Source of the DNA: Balaenoptera acutorostrata | Lineage: Eukaryota > Chordata > Mammalia > Artiodactyla > Balaenopteridae | Assembly: GCF_949987535.1 (NCBI RefSeq) | Contig: NC_080075.1 | Coordinates: 7,300,606 to 7,364,605, forward strand | Length of the DNA stretch: 64,000 nt | Reading direction: 5' to 3' | In this document: positions 34,839 to 45,524 of the stretch, one piece after another | How the letters are laid out: each line of letters starts with the position of its first letter | Position numbering within the stretch: position 1 is the stretch's first letter | The notes under the pieces: model-generated | What the model was told of the DNA's origin: nothing | Databases searched by the model: none | Seen by the model: only the letters and a program-made list of their open reading frames with translations | Translations under genes and position numbers: made by a program

Positions 34839-35305
34839 GCAAAATCCAAAGTGCTTACCATGACCTGTCAGGTCCTACAGAGTCTGACTCCTGCCATCCC
34901 TCACTTCTAGTACCCTTTCCCCTCATTAGTGGTACGACTTCACCTAGCATGGCCTCTTTGCTATGATTTGAACAAACCAAGTGTAATCCCACCTCATGGT
35001 CTAGTGCCTGTGGTTCCCTCTGCCTGGCATGCCCTTCCCGGGGTGCATGGGCCACCTCTCACCTCCTTCAGGTCTCTACCCAAATGTTACCATTTCAGAG
35101 AGACCTTTCTTGACAACCCTTGACTAAGAAAGCCATTCCAACCCCTTCTTGTCCGTTGTATTTAGCACCATCTTACTATTAATTGCTTAGTTGTCATTAT
35201 CTGCCGCTTCCCATTAGAATGTAATGTATCACGAGGACCTAGAAAAATGTCTATTCATTGAAGGTTCTGGATAAATATTTGTTGAATAAATGAATGATTG
35301 GACAA
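34839..35305 (+). repeat. LINE L2, right part and 3' end
   Basis: It continues the L2 order: 'caaaatccaaagtgcttaccatgacctgtcaggtcctac', 'gttccctctgcctggcatgcccttcccgg', 'ctcacctccttcaggtctctacccaaatgttac' and the terminal 'aaggttctggataaatatttgttgaataaatgaatg'. The two halves together give a nearly complete L2 3' end. Confidence 0.9.
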
Positions 35306-35700
35306 GTAACTTTTCATTAAATGATATTGGGACACTGTCTAACAGCTGGGGTGGTGGGGAGGAGAGGAAAGTTAGATGCATACCTAATACATTAAACCAA
35401 AATAAGTTCTAGAAAGATTTTAATGTATTATAATAAACCTTGAAAATTCAGGTGAAGATTAAATAATCTTGGGGTGAGAAAAGTTTCTGTAAGCCTGATA
35501 CTAAATAAATGAAGTATAAATAAAAACACAGATTTGACTCTGTCAAAAACACCACACAAACAATGAAAAGATGAACAGCAAACTTGGACAAATACTTCAA
35601 TATAAAAATGAGCACAGACAATCCTTAATATAGAGAGAGCTCTGTCAAATAAATTCAGAAAAGGAAAATATATAAAAGCCTAATAAGCATTTCAGAATAA
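35306..35700 (+). repeat. old L1 fragment (ORF2 end / 3' region)
   Basis: Plus-oriented A-rich text such as 'cttggacaaatacttcaatataaaaatgagcacagac' and 'ccttaatatagagagagctctgtcaaataaattcagaaaagg' resembles the ORF2 C-terminal region of old L1. It abuts the L2 end. Confidence 0.55.
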
Positions 35701-35855
35701 AAATTCCACCAGCTGTGTGGTTGCAGGCAAGCTACCCAGTTCTGTAAAAGGGGAAGCCATGTGGATTCAATGAGCAAATATATGTACCTTTCTTAGAAAA
35801 GTGTCTGGCATATAATGGTGCTTAATAAACATTAGCTTTTAATATTATTATCTCC
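35701..35855 (+). repeat. MIR SINE, 3' half
   Basis: 'ggttgcaggcaagctacccagttctgtaaaagggg', 'gagcaaatatatgtacctttcttagaaaagtgtctggcatataatggtgcttaataaacattagc' match the MIR 3' half. Confidence 0.7.
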
Positions 35856-35903
35856 TAATGCCATGCATGACACATAGATGGGGTTTTAAATGTTTATTCA
35901 TTA

Positions 35904-36050
35904 TTTCATCCGTCCATCTATCCATCCATCCATCCATCCATTCATCCATCCATTCATCTACCCATTCATCCATTCATGCATTCATCCATTTGTTCATCCA
36001 TCCATTCATCTATCCATCTATCCATCCATCCATCCATCCATCCATCCATT
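35904..36050. repeat. CATC/CATT tetranucleotide microsatellite
   Basis: About 147 bases of (CATC)n with CATT, CCTG-free variants and a few interruptions such as 'cttc' and 'tgttc'. The pure right end (36020-36050) is the longest uninterrupted block. The Ser/His/Pro-rich frames through it are artefacts of the repeat. Confidence 0.95.
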
Positions 36051-36054
36051 AATT

Positions 36055-37489
36055 CCCTGGGGTGCAAGTGTTGCACCACTTCACAGGCTGCACTCTGCCT
36101 TCTTCCCACATTGACTCATAAATATAATGAAGAGAAGGTGCTGCAGGAGCCCTTTAATTCTTGAGAAATCTATTTAAAAAGGCAGCCTTTCCCAGAAAAA
36201 CTTCTCTTACATCACATCAATAATACCAACCTGAAAATCATACTCATCTGAGTAGTTTAAGGGCTGAGAAAGCACTCAGGGACACACTGAAAGGACACTT
36301 CCTCAGTTTGGTGAACAGTGTAATGAAGTGTGGCCGTGGGGTCTGAGTTTCACAGGAGTGGTAGGCTGCCCTCTTCTTAAAGCAACAGGGATGTTGGGGA
36401 ACAGAGTTGTCGAGTCCATCTTTTTGTTTTTTAAATAGCATGTTTACCATCTGGGGTCTGAGAAACTGGACTGAGAGCATTGCTGTGGAATGGCTGGCCA
36501 TTGATGGTATGAGCTTGTTAGTCAATCTTTCTTGTCGTCTGGCCTGCAGTTATATTTTTGTACTTCAGGAGATGCTAGACAATCTTTGTTTGGCAATAAA
36601 GAGTGAGCGCGTAGCCTTCTTGACTGGCAGACGCCCTTCTGCCCTCTCCACTTGGCACTTTTGCGGTCCTGACAGCGCCTTGGTCAGGTTGTCCTATGGG
36701 GCAGCACACGCTTGAGGAAGCTGCCAGCAGCCCAGCAATCTCATCACCCCAACTGCATCAGTGATTTTTCTTACACGCCTCCTAAAAGAGCTCCAGAAAA
36801 CTGTGTACTCTGGGGCTTCCTAGAAATCACTATTTGAAACTATTGATGGGCAAGGCTTTTATTTCCGAGGCGATGAACACGCCACTCGCTGTAGGAAGGT
36901 TTGTGTGGGCAGCCATCTGCACAGGGGCACATAGCCGAGTGCGTGATTAGGGGCTAAAATCCAGCCTACGCTCCGTTCGCCCGGAGGAAGGGACACCTTT
37001 CCTTCAGTTCTCACAGTGGCACCAGCATCTCACCAAGCCCTGTGCCCGTGGGGCTGGACCCTTAGGAGCAGGTGTCTCTCACGCATGTACCCAGGCCAGG
37101 CCTGGGTGAGGGCAGTGTTTGGTGTGGCAGCAGTCAGTGGTGCCAGGGAGGTGGGAACAGAGAGCTGGCATAGAGCCTTGCCCACACAGCAGGCTTGGGC
37201 ACAGCAGTTTTAGGAAGGATGACATCTGCAAACTGAGGATCTGACCATGGATTCCATTAACACTGAATGTATCAGTGAGCTTCTAGAAACTTCTTTGTGC
37301 GCCCTATCCAAGTTGGGAGACTACATCTTAATCATTCGTGCTACATGCTCTTAACTGACAGGGAGCTCCTGAAAGTGTAACGTCCACAATACGGCTCCCT
37401 TAGGACACAGATTCCGGCCAGTGACACATGGCCATGACCCACCTCCTCCTCAGGGACAGCACAAGTCATAAGAGGCAGAACCACAAAGA
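36055..37489. other. unique sequence, no gene seen
   Basis: GC-rich around 36880-37220. The frames at 36407-36715 and 37016-37213 have no recognised domain. No repeat was assigned. Confidence 0.4.
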
Positions 37490-38580
37490 GGCCAAGTGTA
37501 AAGGCTTTGATGAGTGTACAACCTCGACTCAAATCCCAGCTGTACCTCTCAATATAAAAGGATATTAATGATCACTCATCTCGTACTTTGCTGTATGACT
37601 GTGGGCAAATTACTTTCTTTTTTTTCTTTCTAATTTCATTGGAATATAGTTGATTTACAATGTTGTGTAAGTTTCAGGTGTACAACAAAGTGATTCAGTT
37701 ATACATATACATATATTCATTCTTTTTTATAGATTCTTTTCCCATATAGGTTATCACAGAGTATTGAGTAGAGTTCCCTTTATACAGTAGGTCCTTGTTG
37801 ATAATCTATCTCATATATGGTAGTGTGTGTATGTGCATCCCAAGCTCCTGATCTATCCCTCCCGCCCACATTTCCCCTTTGGTAACCATAAGTTTGTTTT
37901 CGACATCTGTAAGTCTGTTTCTGTTTTGTAAATAAGCTCATTTGTATCATTTTAAAAAATTAGATTGCACATTTGTGTGATATCATATGATATTTGTTTT
38001 TCTCTCTGACTTATTTCACTCTGTATGACAGTCTCTAGGTCCATCCACATCTCTACAAGTGACCCAATTTCATTCCTTTTTATGGCTGAGAAATATTCCA
38101 TTGCGTATATGTACCACATCTTCTTTATCCATTCCTCTGTCAATGGACATTTAGGTTGCTTCCATGTCTTGGCTATTGTAAGTAGTGCTGCAGTGAACAT
38201 TGGGGTGCATGTCTCTTTTCAGATTATGGTTTTCTCCAGATATATGTCCAGGAGTGGGCTTGCTGGATCATATGATAGTCCTGTTTTTAGTTTTTTAAGG
38301 AACCTCCATACTGTTCTCCATAGTGGTTGTACCAGTTTAAATTCCCACCAACAGTGTAGGAGGGTTCCCTTTTCTCCACACCCTCTCCAGCATTTATTGT
38401 TTGTAGACTTTTTGATGGTGGCCATTCTGACCGGCAAATGACTTTCCTTTCTGAGCCTCAGTCTATGCTTCAGTTAAAATAGGGATGATAACACATCTGG
38501 GTTTTTGTGAGGACTTAATGAGGTTGTATGCAACACATCAAGCACTCAGTAAAAAGCAGCTTTTTTATTATTTAGACACT
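37490..38580 (+). repeat. MIR SINE split by L1 (37490-37620 and 38433-38580)
   Basis: The left half ends 'ctttgctgtatgactgtgggcaaattactttc' and the right half resumes 'actttcctttctgagcctcagtctatgcttcagttaaaatagggatgataacac'. Joined, the two give the MIR order without gap. The interrupting DNA is the L1 at 37621-38432. Confidence 0.88.
37621..38432 (-). mobile_element. 5'-truncated L1 inserted in MIR, TSD retained
   Basis: Minus-strand L1: the 3' UTR spans 37622-37950, and the ORF2 end lies in frames 37952-38200 and 38219-38437, including '[19 protein letters not shown]' (the last metal-ligand cysteine is F). The direct repeats 'ggcaaattactttctttt' (37604-37621) and 'ggcaaatgactttccttt' (38433-38450) differ at 2 of 18 positions. 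A pyrimidine tract at 37857-37877 is the complement of a G-quadruplex-type tract. Confidence 0.92.
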
Positions 38581-38584
38581 GGAC

Positions 38585-39109
38585 CCACATCAGCTTTAAC
38601 ATGTCTATTACTTGAAGAACAAGTAAACGAGACATGCTGGGAAGAGGATTAATTCCTCAGGTTGGTGGAGCATTTTGTGAATAACAATGGTAATTTTCTG
38701 AATGGCTCTGAGTAACCTGGAAAAGAGCATGCATCTAGCACAGGCCTTGTTGGTTTCCCGGAGAGTAAATTGCCCATTGGAATGGCCTGACCATTACTTG
38801 CTCATAATGTCAACTGTTTTAATATACACATCCACTTAGTGATAGCACATTTGCCAGGAAAACTACGAAGCTGATGTTTTTGCCTAAATAGCCAATCTTT
38901 TTTGGTCTTGAATAAAGTGTCAAATATATGATTTAGATTTTATGTTCAGCTGATTGTTTACATCAGAAAGCATCAATCCAGAGTAATTGGCAAGTGGGTA
39001 CACATTCAAATGATATGATGATATCCCTGCCACATTTTCCTGTGATTCGAGGGGAGAAAATCATTAGGGATTCTTGTTTTAGAATCTCATCAAAATAGAT
39101 CCTTTGAGT
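38585..39109. other. unique sequence, no gene seen
   Basis: AT-rich sequence with no recognised repeat or exon. Confidence 0.4.
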
Positions 39110-39305
39110 AGCAGCATAGCACAGGGAGATCAGCTCGGGGCTTTGTGACCACCTAGAGGGGTGGGATAGGGAGGGTGGGAGGGAGACGCAAGAGGGAGGG
39201 GATATGGGGATGTATGTATATGTATAGCTGATTCACTTTGTTATACAGCAGAAACTAGCACACCATTGTAAAGCAGTTATACTCCAATAAAGATGTTAAC
39301 TAAAC
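39110..39305 (+). repeat. L1 3' UTR fragment with G-quadruplex motif
   Basis: Plus-oriented L1 3' end: 'gtagcagcatagcacagggagatcagctcggggctttgtgaccacctagagggg', a G-rich tract, then 'tatgtatatgtatagctgattcactttgttatacagcagaaactagcacaccattg' and 'tactccaataaagatg' near 39280-39296. Group B terminal block. The G-rich tract GGGAGGGTGGGAGGG is at 39169-39183. Confidence 0.9.
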
Positions 39306-39594
39306 CGAAGGACCTATTTTTTTTTTAAGTTGTTGCCACTGCTCAGTTTGTCCATAGTGACACTGTAGCTGGAATCGGGGAGCTCTGACCCCTTAGCTTG
39401 TCTTCCGTTCAGCTGTTCTCTTTGCTGCCACAGCCCACACATTCCTGGCTGGACCAAGCAGACGAGCAGCTTGGGTTAGCCCAGGCGACAGATAGACTGG
39501 AGGTGCCTGACCATTGACCCCTGACCTCTGACCCAACTCCAGAAATGTGTCCATAGGAAGGATAAACAAATTAAATATCTCAGTGTTGAGACCT

Positions 39595-39835
39595 TAGAGG
39601 TCATCTCTTCTAACCATACTCTCCTTTTCCAGCACATTTTGATAAGTAGCCATTCATTCTCTTTAACTACCTCTGACAATGGAAACCTCACAGCCCCTTG
39701 ATACGGCCATTCCTTTTTTCCCAAAGAGTTTCAATTACTTGAAAATCCTTCCTTTCAAAGCAAAATCAGCCTCTTTGTAATTTTGGCCCTTGTTTCCCAT
39801 TTTGCCTTCTGGTGTCACAGGGAATAGAGAAAAGA
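39595..39835 (+). repeat. CR1/L3-like old LINE fragment
   Basis: 'catttggataagtagcc...', 'ctacctctgacaatggaaacctcacagcc', 'ggccattccttttttcccaaagagtttcaattacttgaaaatccttccttt' and 'cctctttgtaattttggcccttgtttccc' follow the text of CR1/L3-type mammalian repeats. The assignment is from memory and approximate. Confidence 0.5.
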
Positions 39836-39839
39836 ATAT

Positions 39840-40364
39840 GAGATTGACTTAGGCAGACAGATCATAGTTCTCTGTATTCAAAGCATCCTTTGGGCCCAAT
39901 AACAATAACCATCGTTTATTCATCTCCAGTGGCATGGGTTGGAAGAGGCAGGCTCTGGAAAACTCATTGCTTGAACTCCGAAATTAACCTTTCATAAGTG
40001 GGTCACTCCGGTTGTCCTTAACTAACCACTAAAAACATCGGAATCCTCTGGAGAGTTTTTCCCATGAGAGTGGGCAAGGGGAGGGGAGAGAGAGAGAGAG
40101 AATGAGAGAGAGAACTAGGGGTGGTATTGTTCGTACCTGTGATAAAGAGTCCCCAGCTGAGAAAGTGAGCTAGCAAGAGAGGGTCAAAGATCTACCTGCT
40201 CCGTGACTGTTTGCCGACTAATGCTGACTCCTGCCTGAGCTGCACCCCATCCTGAAAGTTCTCTACACCTCTGGGTAACTCACCGGCGTCAAGTTGGGAG
40301 CAGGGACCGCCTTGGGGCTGCTCCTGTCCGGCCTTGTTTATTCAGACGTTCAGAACATTTGTGC
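39840..40364. other. unique sequence with GA-rich run, no gene seen
   Basis: A GA-rich run lies at 40082-40112. The flanking sequence has no recognised repeat or exon. Confidence 0.4.
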
Positions 40365-40605
40365 AGCGGGAGTGTAGTGCAACGGTTGAAGCTCAAGAGT
40401 CAGGCCAAGTGGGTCCTGGGGTCAGGGAATCAGAAAGAAGTGCCCACCAGGAATCAAAGACCCCCCCACCCCCAGTGTGGTTCTGGCTCTGCACACCAAC
40501 CAGCCGTGTGGCCCTGGGCAAGTGTCCTCAACCTTTCTGAACCTGGTATTCCTTACCCATCATCACTAAACACCTGGCTGGGTGCATCAGGTACTTTTTC
40601 TCTGG
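40365..40605 (+). repeat. MIR SINE
   Basis: 'gtgcaacggttgaagctcaagagtcaggccaagtgggtcctgg', 'ggttctggctctgcac' and 'gccgtgtggccctgggcaagtgtcctcaacctttctgaacctg' match MIR in plus orientation. A C-rich insertion (40462-40478) lies inside. Confidence 0.65.
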
Positions 40606-40609
40606 CTTG

Positions 40610-41254
40610 ATGAACTGTGATTGCAGACTTACCTCCTACAGAGGGTGGAGATGCAGCAATGGTATGCCACCACCAGGATCGCCAGCCATATCCATATAAT
40701 CTCCAGAGCAGCCTGACAGCTCATTGAAGCAAATTTATATGCACCAGCACTGTTTTCATCTTTGACTTTAAACAACCTTAATTAATAATACTCTCCTTTC
40801 TCAGTGTGTCAACAGAACTCCACCTTTTCATTTGCAGAGAAATTAAATAAATATCAAAATAAAATATTCAATTATTGGAACCCGAAATGAGAAAATATAA
40901 TTGATTTGAGAGGCTTTTGCTACAAAAATTCCCTGGGGCCACTGACTACATCTTATTTAAAAAAAAAAAAAAATCACAGACTTATATTTCTACATTTCTT
41001 ATGTAATAATTTTGAGTTTCTCGGGGGGGAAATAGTATTATGGAAGGAGAAATAATTATGACAAGTGTTAAAGATTAGTGAGCCAGATTCCCCCGACGTG
41101 CAACCAACATCCTGGGAGTAAGTTAAGTGCCTTAGAAAGCCCGGAGGAGCCTTGTCACTGAGTGAATTACGGCTTCAGTGCACTAACGAGGACGCTGGTG
41201 GATTGGAAGAGTTCATTCAGCTTCCCAGAGTGCCAAGCCTAATCCCTGGGCAGC
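40610..41254. other. unique sequence, no gene seen
   Basis: AT-rich sequence with a poly(A) run at 40958-40973. No recognised repeat or exon. Confidence 0.4.
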
Positions 41255-41430
41255 ATTTGTGCTCTGTGAGAATCTGGATCTGTGTTCATCCACATCTATT
41301 TCTGTCTTCCAAGAATAGGCACTTCTTTAGGGTAGAGCTCACATCTGCACAGCGCTCCTTGGCTTCTGGCCCAGCCCCAGGCTCCGGAGAGCCCAGTAAA
41401 CACGCCTCCAGCTTCTTGAATGGAGTGCCC
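41255..41430 (+). repeat. possible L2 fragment
   Basis: The text 'tctgtcttccaagaataggcacttctttagggtagagctcacatctg' to 'gagagcccagtaaacacg' weakly resembles the end of L2. The call is uncertain. Confidence 0.3.
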
Positions 41431-41879
41431 TTTGCTGCTGATCAATGCCTTGACGGCCCTGAGACAGTTCCTCTGCCTCCCTGCTGAAACGGTTTCTCAG
41501 TGTCCTGACAAGTACCGTCACCTTGGTGATGAGGACATATAGCCATTTCCCTCAGCGTTCTCAGGTCATCTGGTTGGATGTCTGCAATAAGCACACAATG
41601 TATGGAATAAGTGGACCATATTCAACTCAGTTATCTAAAAGAGAAAACACTTTCTTCTTCTTTGGTAGCTCAAAGTTATCAGATACTACTGAAAAGCAAA
41701 TCCGCAAGCCGGGTCCCTTTCTGATAGGTCAAGAACAGAGCTATTTGGAAACTCTGGTCCCAAGTGCATGCCCAGAGCCAGAAGTTCCCAGCCTCATGGT
41801 GATAATGAAATACAGACAAGTCACATGTCATTTCTTGAGTAAATCCCAGCATCCTAAATGTGGCCGACAAAGCCCTCTT

Positions 41880-42135
41880 AGACTTGGGCCCTTCTCTTCC
41901 CCAGACTCACAGGGAACTTCCCTACCACACCCCACTCTGCCCCAGCCACTGGGGTCTTCCTTCTGCCTGAAACCTCACATGTGTTTCCCAGCCTGGAGCT
42001 CTCTTCCCTCACCTGACGGGATCTTGCTCAGGTTCCTCTTATTGGTCACGTCCCCCAGGAAACCACCACTATGCACGGCCTGCTCCATTCTTCTGATAAT
42101 TATTTTTACATTTATCATTTTGTTCATCAAATATC
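41880..42135 (+). repeat. LINE L2
   Basis: 'acctcacatgtgtttcccagcctggagctctcttccctcacctgacggg' and 'ggttcctcttattggtcacgtcccccaggaaaccacc' follow the L2 3' region. A 254-codon open frame (41523-42287) overlaps this repeat and is not called as a gene. Confidence 0.6.
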
Positions 42136-42374
42136 TGCTAACCATTCACTGTTGGGAAGGGACAGCCTCTGGCTCTTCCTCTCCCCACTTCCAGCACCAT
42201 TTCCCAGAGTCAATTTCTTTTCCTTCACCATTTATCAAACAGGTGTGCCAGGTACTAGGTACCAAGGATACGACATCAGACAAATGAGACAGACAAGGAC
42301 CCGATTCTAAGAGGTTGTTTCCATTTTCAATTCTTCTGCTTTTGCCTCCATATAGACAACATGATTATCACTCT

Positions 42375-42520
42375 ATATTTTTCAGTTGAAGTATAGCTGA
42401 TTTACAATATTGTGTTAGTTTCAGGTGTACAGCAAAGTGATTCAGTTATATATACATATATATATATTTCAGATTCTTTTCCCTTACAGGTTATTACAAA
42501 ACATTGAGTATAGTTCTATG
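42375..42520 (-). repeat. L1 3' end fragment
   Basis: Antisense L1 3' end: 'tgaagtatagctgatttacaatattgtgttagtttcaggtgtacagcaaagtgattcagttatata' followed by a TA-rich run and 'gattcttttcccttacaggttattacaaaac'. It stops near 42520, so the copy is very short. Group A terminal block. Confidence 0.85.
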
Positions 42521-42726
42521 TTTAAAATTTATTAATAAAAGATATTATTTACAGACTCCTCAATGTGAAAGGAGGGGATTTATCTCAATACCACCACCCC
42601 TCTCCTCCCAGAACCCTGGACATATCCAGTGTTTGACGTTTATATTATTATCTTTGTTCTTCCTGTGTTTATATTTGTAATTTGAAGTATTATACTAAAT
42701 CTGTATTTCTCATTTCATCAACTTTT

Positions 42727-42839
42727 TTTAAAAATTTTATTTATTTATTTATTTATTTATTTTTGGCTGTGTTGGGTCTTCGTTTCTGTGCGAGGGCTTT
42801 CTCTAGTTGCGGCGAGCAGGGGCCACTCTTCATCACGGC
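42727..42839 (-). mobile_element. 5'-truncated CHR SINE with perfect 16-bp TSD
   Basis: Only the 3' part of a CHR SINE is present: the AT-rich tail (42727-42766) and about 75 bases of body, ending 'gggccactcttcatcacgg'. The tRNA-like head with the pol III boxes is absent. It is flanked by the perfect direct repeat 'catttcatcaactttt' at 42711-42726 and 42840-42855, so the truncation happened at insertion. Confidence 0.92.
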
Positions 42840-42859
42840 CATTTCATCAACTTTTGATA

Positions 42860-43515
42860 ATATTATCTCTCTGATTCCTCACTTTAGAAAATGAAGGTGC
42901 CCCTGCCCTTTTCTCCACCTTCCACGTCCCACTTTGTGAGATAAACATGGACTGTACCCCTGGTCCTGTAGTTGCAGCCAAGTCTCCATGGCTTATCCAT
43001 CCACTGACCAAGTCACTTAATAAGTCTAACATCATAACCCCTGGGCCAGTCAAGAGAGGATGTTCCCAGAATCAAGGGTCAATGGATCTTCTCTCTCTTT
43101 GTTTTTATCCTCCAATATAGCCACACTTTAGTTTGCGTCATGTGTGAATTATGGTTTTATTATGCATTCAGCTGTATTATACATTCCTCACCCTACCACC
43201 GATACCTGGAGTTTCCACTGATCCCCGGCTGCTGTTGTTTTTCTTGCATTATTTGCCCTTGTGGTTAATATTCCCAAGCCTGTCTTTTCTATTCAGTCCC
43301 CCTTTTCTCCCGGAGAACTCCATCCCTGATCTCCCCACCATCCTCCTGCTCAAATCTGTACTGTTTACCCTCCCTCTAAGCCTGCCATGCAATTGCCACG
43401 TTGCAAATTTTTTCCACTGCTACCAGGGGTCTGGATTAGAACCACAGACTCCTAGACCACACAATATCCTTCTTATTCTACCCTGTGTTTTTCTAGGTAT
43501 ATCTCCAAATACCTT
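42860..43515. other. unique sequence, no gene seen
   Basis: Pyrimidine-rich sequence with no recognised repeat or exon. The frame 43151-43534 (127 codons) is hydrophobic and low in domain content, so I do not call it. Confidence 0.4.
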
Positions 43516-43519
43516 TAAA

Positions 43520-44245
43520 GGAAAGGATGTATAGGAGATAAACTTTCTGAGATGTTTTTGTCTGAAAATATCATTGTTTTGCCTTCATGCTTGACTGATA
43601 CCTGGCTGGGCATAGAAGCCTTTCGGTAAAGTTTCTTTGTATCTTTGGTACTCTGACACATCAAAGGTGTATCTAGGTATAGCTCTCTTTTCTTTAATTG
43701 TTCTGGGCATTCAGAAAGTTCTTTTAATTCTGAAGAATTTTGTCCTTAAGCTTTGGACAATTTTCTTCAACTATTTTTTTAATAATTTTTTCATCTTCAA
43801 CCCTGTATGTGAAATCTTCTAGACTGATCTTCTCTCTCATAGTTTTTAAGTTTTTGTCTTTTTCTCCCTACATTCTAAGAGAGTAGAGAGAGTCTTTGGG
43901 CTTATTTTCTAGTCTTTCTTTAGTTAAAAATTTTTTCAACCAGTATTATCTTTTTAATCTACAAATACTGTCTTTTATTCTCTAATTGTTTCTTTTTCCT
44001 AGCATTTTGTTCTCATTTTAAGGATATTATTATGTTTTCTCCAAAATCTTCTTGGCATATTAATTAGAGTGTTTTTAATGTTGTCTTCTGTTCCCTAATT
44101 GTCTTTCCTTTTTTTAATTTTTCTGGATCAGGTTTTGTTTCCTTTGGTCTTTCTTTTTTATATCACAGTTCTCCTTGTATTCCTGTTGATTCTTAGTTTT
44201 GCATTTCCATTTCAGGGAGAAGGAAAAAGTGTGTGTATTTCATGT
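43520..44245 (-). repeat. HAL1/L1M-type ORF1 region, degraded
   Basis: The minus strand reads as ORF1-like text. Plus-strand markers are 'gaaaatatcattgttttgccttcatgcttgactgatacctggctgggcatagaag' (43565) and 'cttcaaccctgtatgtgaaatcttctagac' (43796). All frames are broken. I cannot separate HAL1 from L1M here. Confidence 0.5.
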
Positions 44246-44429
44246 GTTTATTGTCAGCAGGTCTATTTTCTGTCTGGATCTCTCTCCTTTAAAACTGTGA
44301 GTGGGATGGAAGGGGTGCGTCTGCTAGGAAGCTTTGCTTGAGGACAGCATGATGGTGAGCAACAATCCTCCTGAAAATTTCTAAATGCTGAAATGATGAA
44401 GGCTTTCTTCTAGTACACCAAGCTATTAA

Positions 44430-44540
44430 TGCCATTTTACAAAGAGGAAACTGAAGCTCAGAGACATGCCTGTGGTTAAATAGCTAGTAAGTGATAAAGC
44501 CAAAATCTGAACTGCCGTTTGCTAGATGAACACTTTTATT
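44430..44540 (-). repeat. MIR SINE
   Basis: Antisense MIR core: 'atgccattttacaaagaggaaactgaagctcagagacatgcctgtggttaaatagctagtaagtgataaagcc'. Confidence 0.75.
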
Positions 44541-45127
44541 CTCATTCCACAAAACCAAATAAATTTCAATGTAAATGGAAAAATCATGTTATATGACTAA
44601 AAGCTCTATCTTTTCTGTAAGTATACTCTTTCACATGCTCTATAGTTAAAGCTTCCGCCTTGATGGTCATATCTTGAGCACAGGGGACACTGCACCTTTC
44701 CATTCACGTAACAAGCCATCTTTTCCTCTTAAGCAATTAATCTACACTCTGCTATTAAAGAAAATGAGATAATTAAATTTCACTCACACTCAGAAGGCAT
44801 CTAAGCAGAATTAACAGTTTCAGAGGAGCTGTGAGCTGAGGAACTAGAGGGAATAATTTATTCCTGGGTTGGGCAGGCCATGAGACAGTAGAAATTTCTT
44901 AAATTATTTTTAGTGGATGTTAAGAAAGTCACATGCTTCCTAATTCTAAGGTTTTGTCCTGATTCTGAAGGTCACTACTACTTCACTTTTTAAAAATCCA
45001 CGTTTTGGAAAAATATGTTGACAACAAATAATGACTTAGTTATTTTAAAAATTACTCTAAAAATTCAAAAATAAACATGTATGGATCACCTAGATATACC
45101 AGACACCCTGAAATTAAACCATGAATT
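44541..45127. other. unique sequence, no gene seen
   Basis: AT-rich sequence with no recognised repeat or exon. Confidence 0.4.
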
Positions 45128-45141
45128 TGTTTCTATTTTTT

Positions 45142-45431
45142 TTTTTTAATTTATTTATTATTTATTTATGGCTGTGTTGGGTCTTCGTTTCTGTGCGAGG
45201 GCTTTCTCTAGTTGCAGCAAGCGGGGGCCACTCTTCATTGCGGTGCGCGGGCCTCTCACTATTGCGGCCTCTCTTGTTGCGGAGCACAGGCTCCAGACGC
45301 GCAGGCTCAGTAGTTGTGGCTCACGGGCCTAGTTGCTCCGCGGCATGTGGGATCCTCCCAGACCAGGGCTCGAACCCGTGTCCCCTGCATTGGCAGGCGG
45401 ATTCTCAACCACTGCACCACCAGGGAAGCCC
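45142..45431 (-). mobile_element. CHR-type SINE with TSD
   Basis: Full-length on the minus strand: T-rich tail with ATTTATTT units at 45142-45168 and the tRNA-like head ending at 45431. The direct repeat 'tgtttctatttttt' lies at 45128-45141 and 45432-45445. The A-box-like and B-box-like regions are retained with small changes. Confidence 0.93.
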
Positions 45432-45524
45432 TGTTTCTATTTTTTTAATAGATAAAATCCTTCTATTAAACATCAGAGATTCTCATGTTGGGTGAGGACA
45501 ATCACAACATATGTCACCCTATGC

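Noticed and set aside
35904..36050. CRISPR-like repeat array
   Set aside because: It is a simple tetranucleotide microsatellite without repeat-spacer structure, in a mammalian genome.
35858..36164. Ser/His/Pro-rich frames
   Set aside because: They are translations of the CATC tetranucleotide repeat.
41523..42287. 254-codon open frame as a gene
   Set aside because: No recognised domain, overlaps an L2 repeat, no promoter or splice context, and length is within chance for this window.
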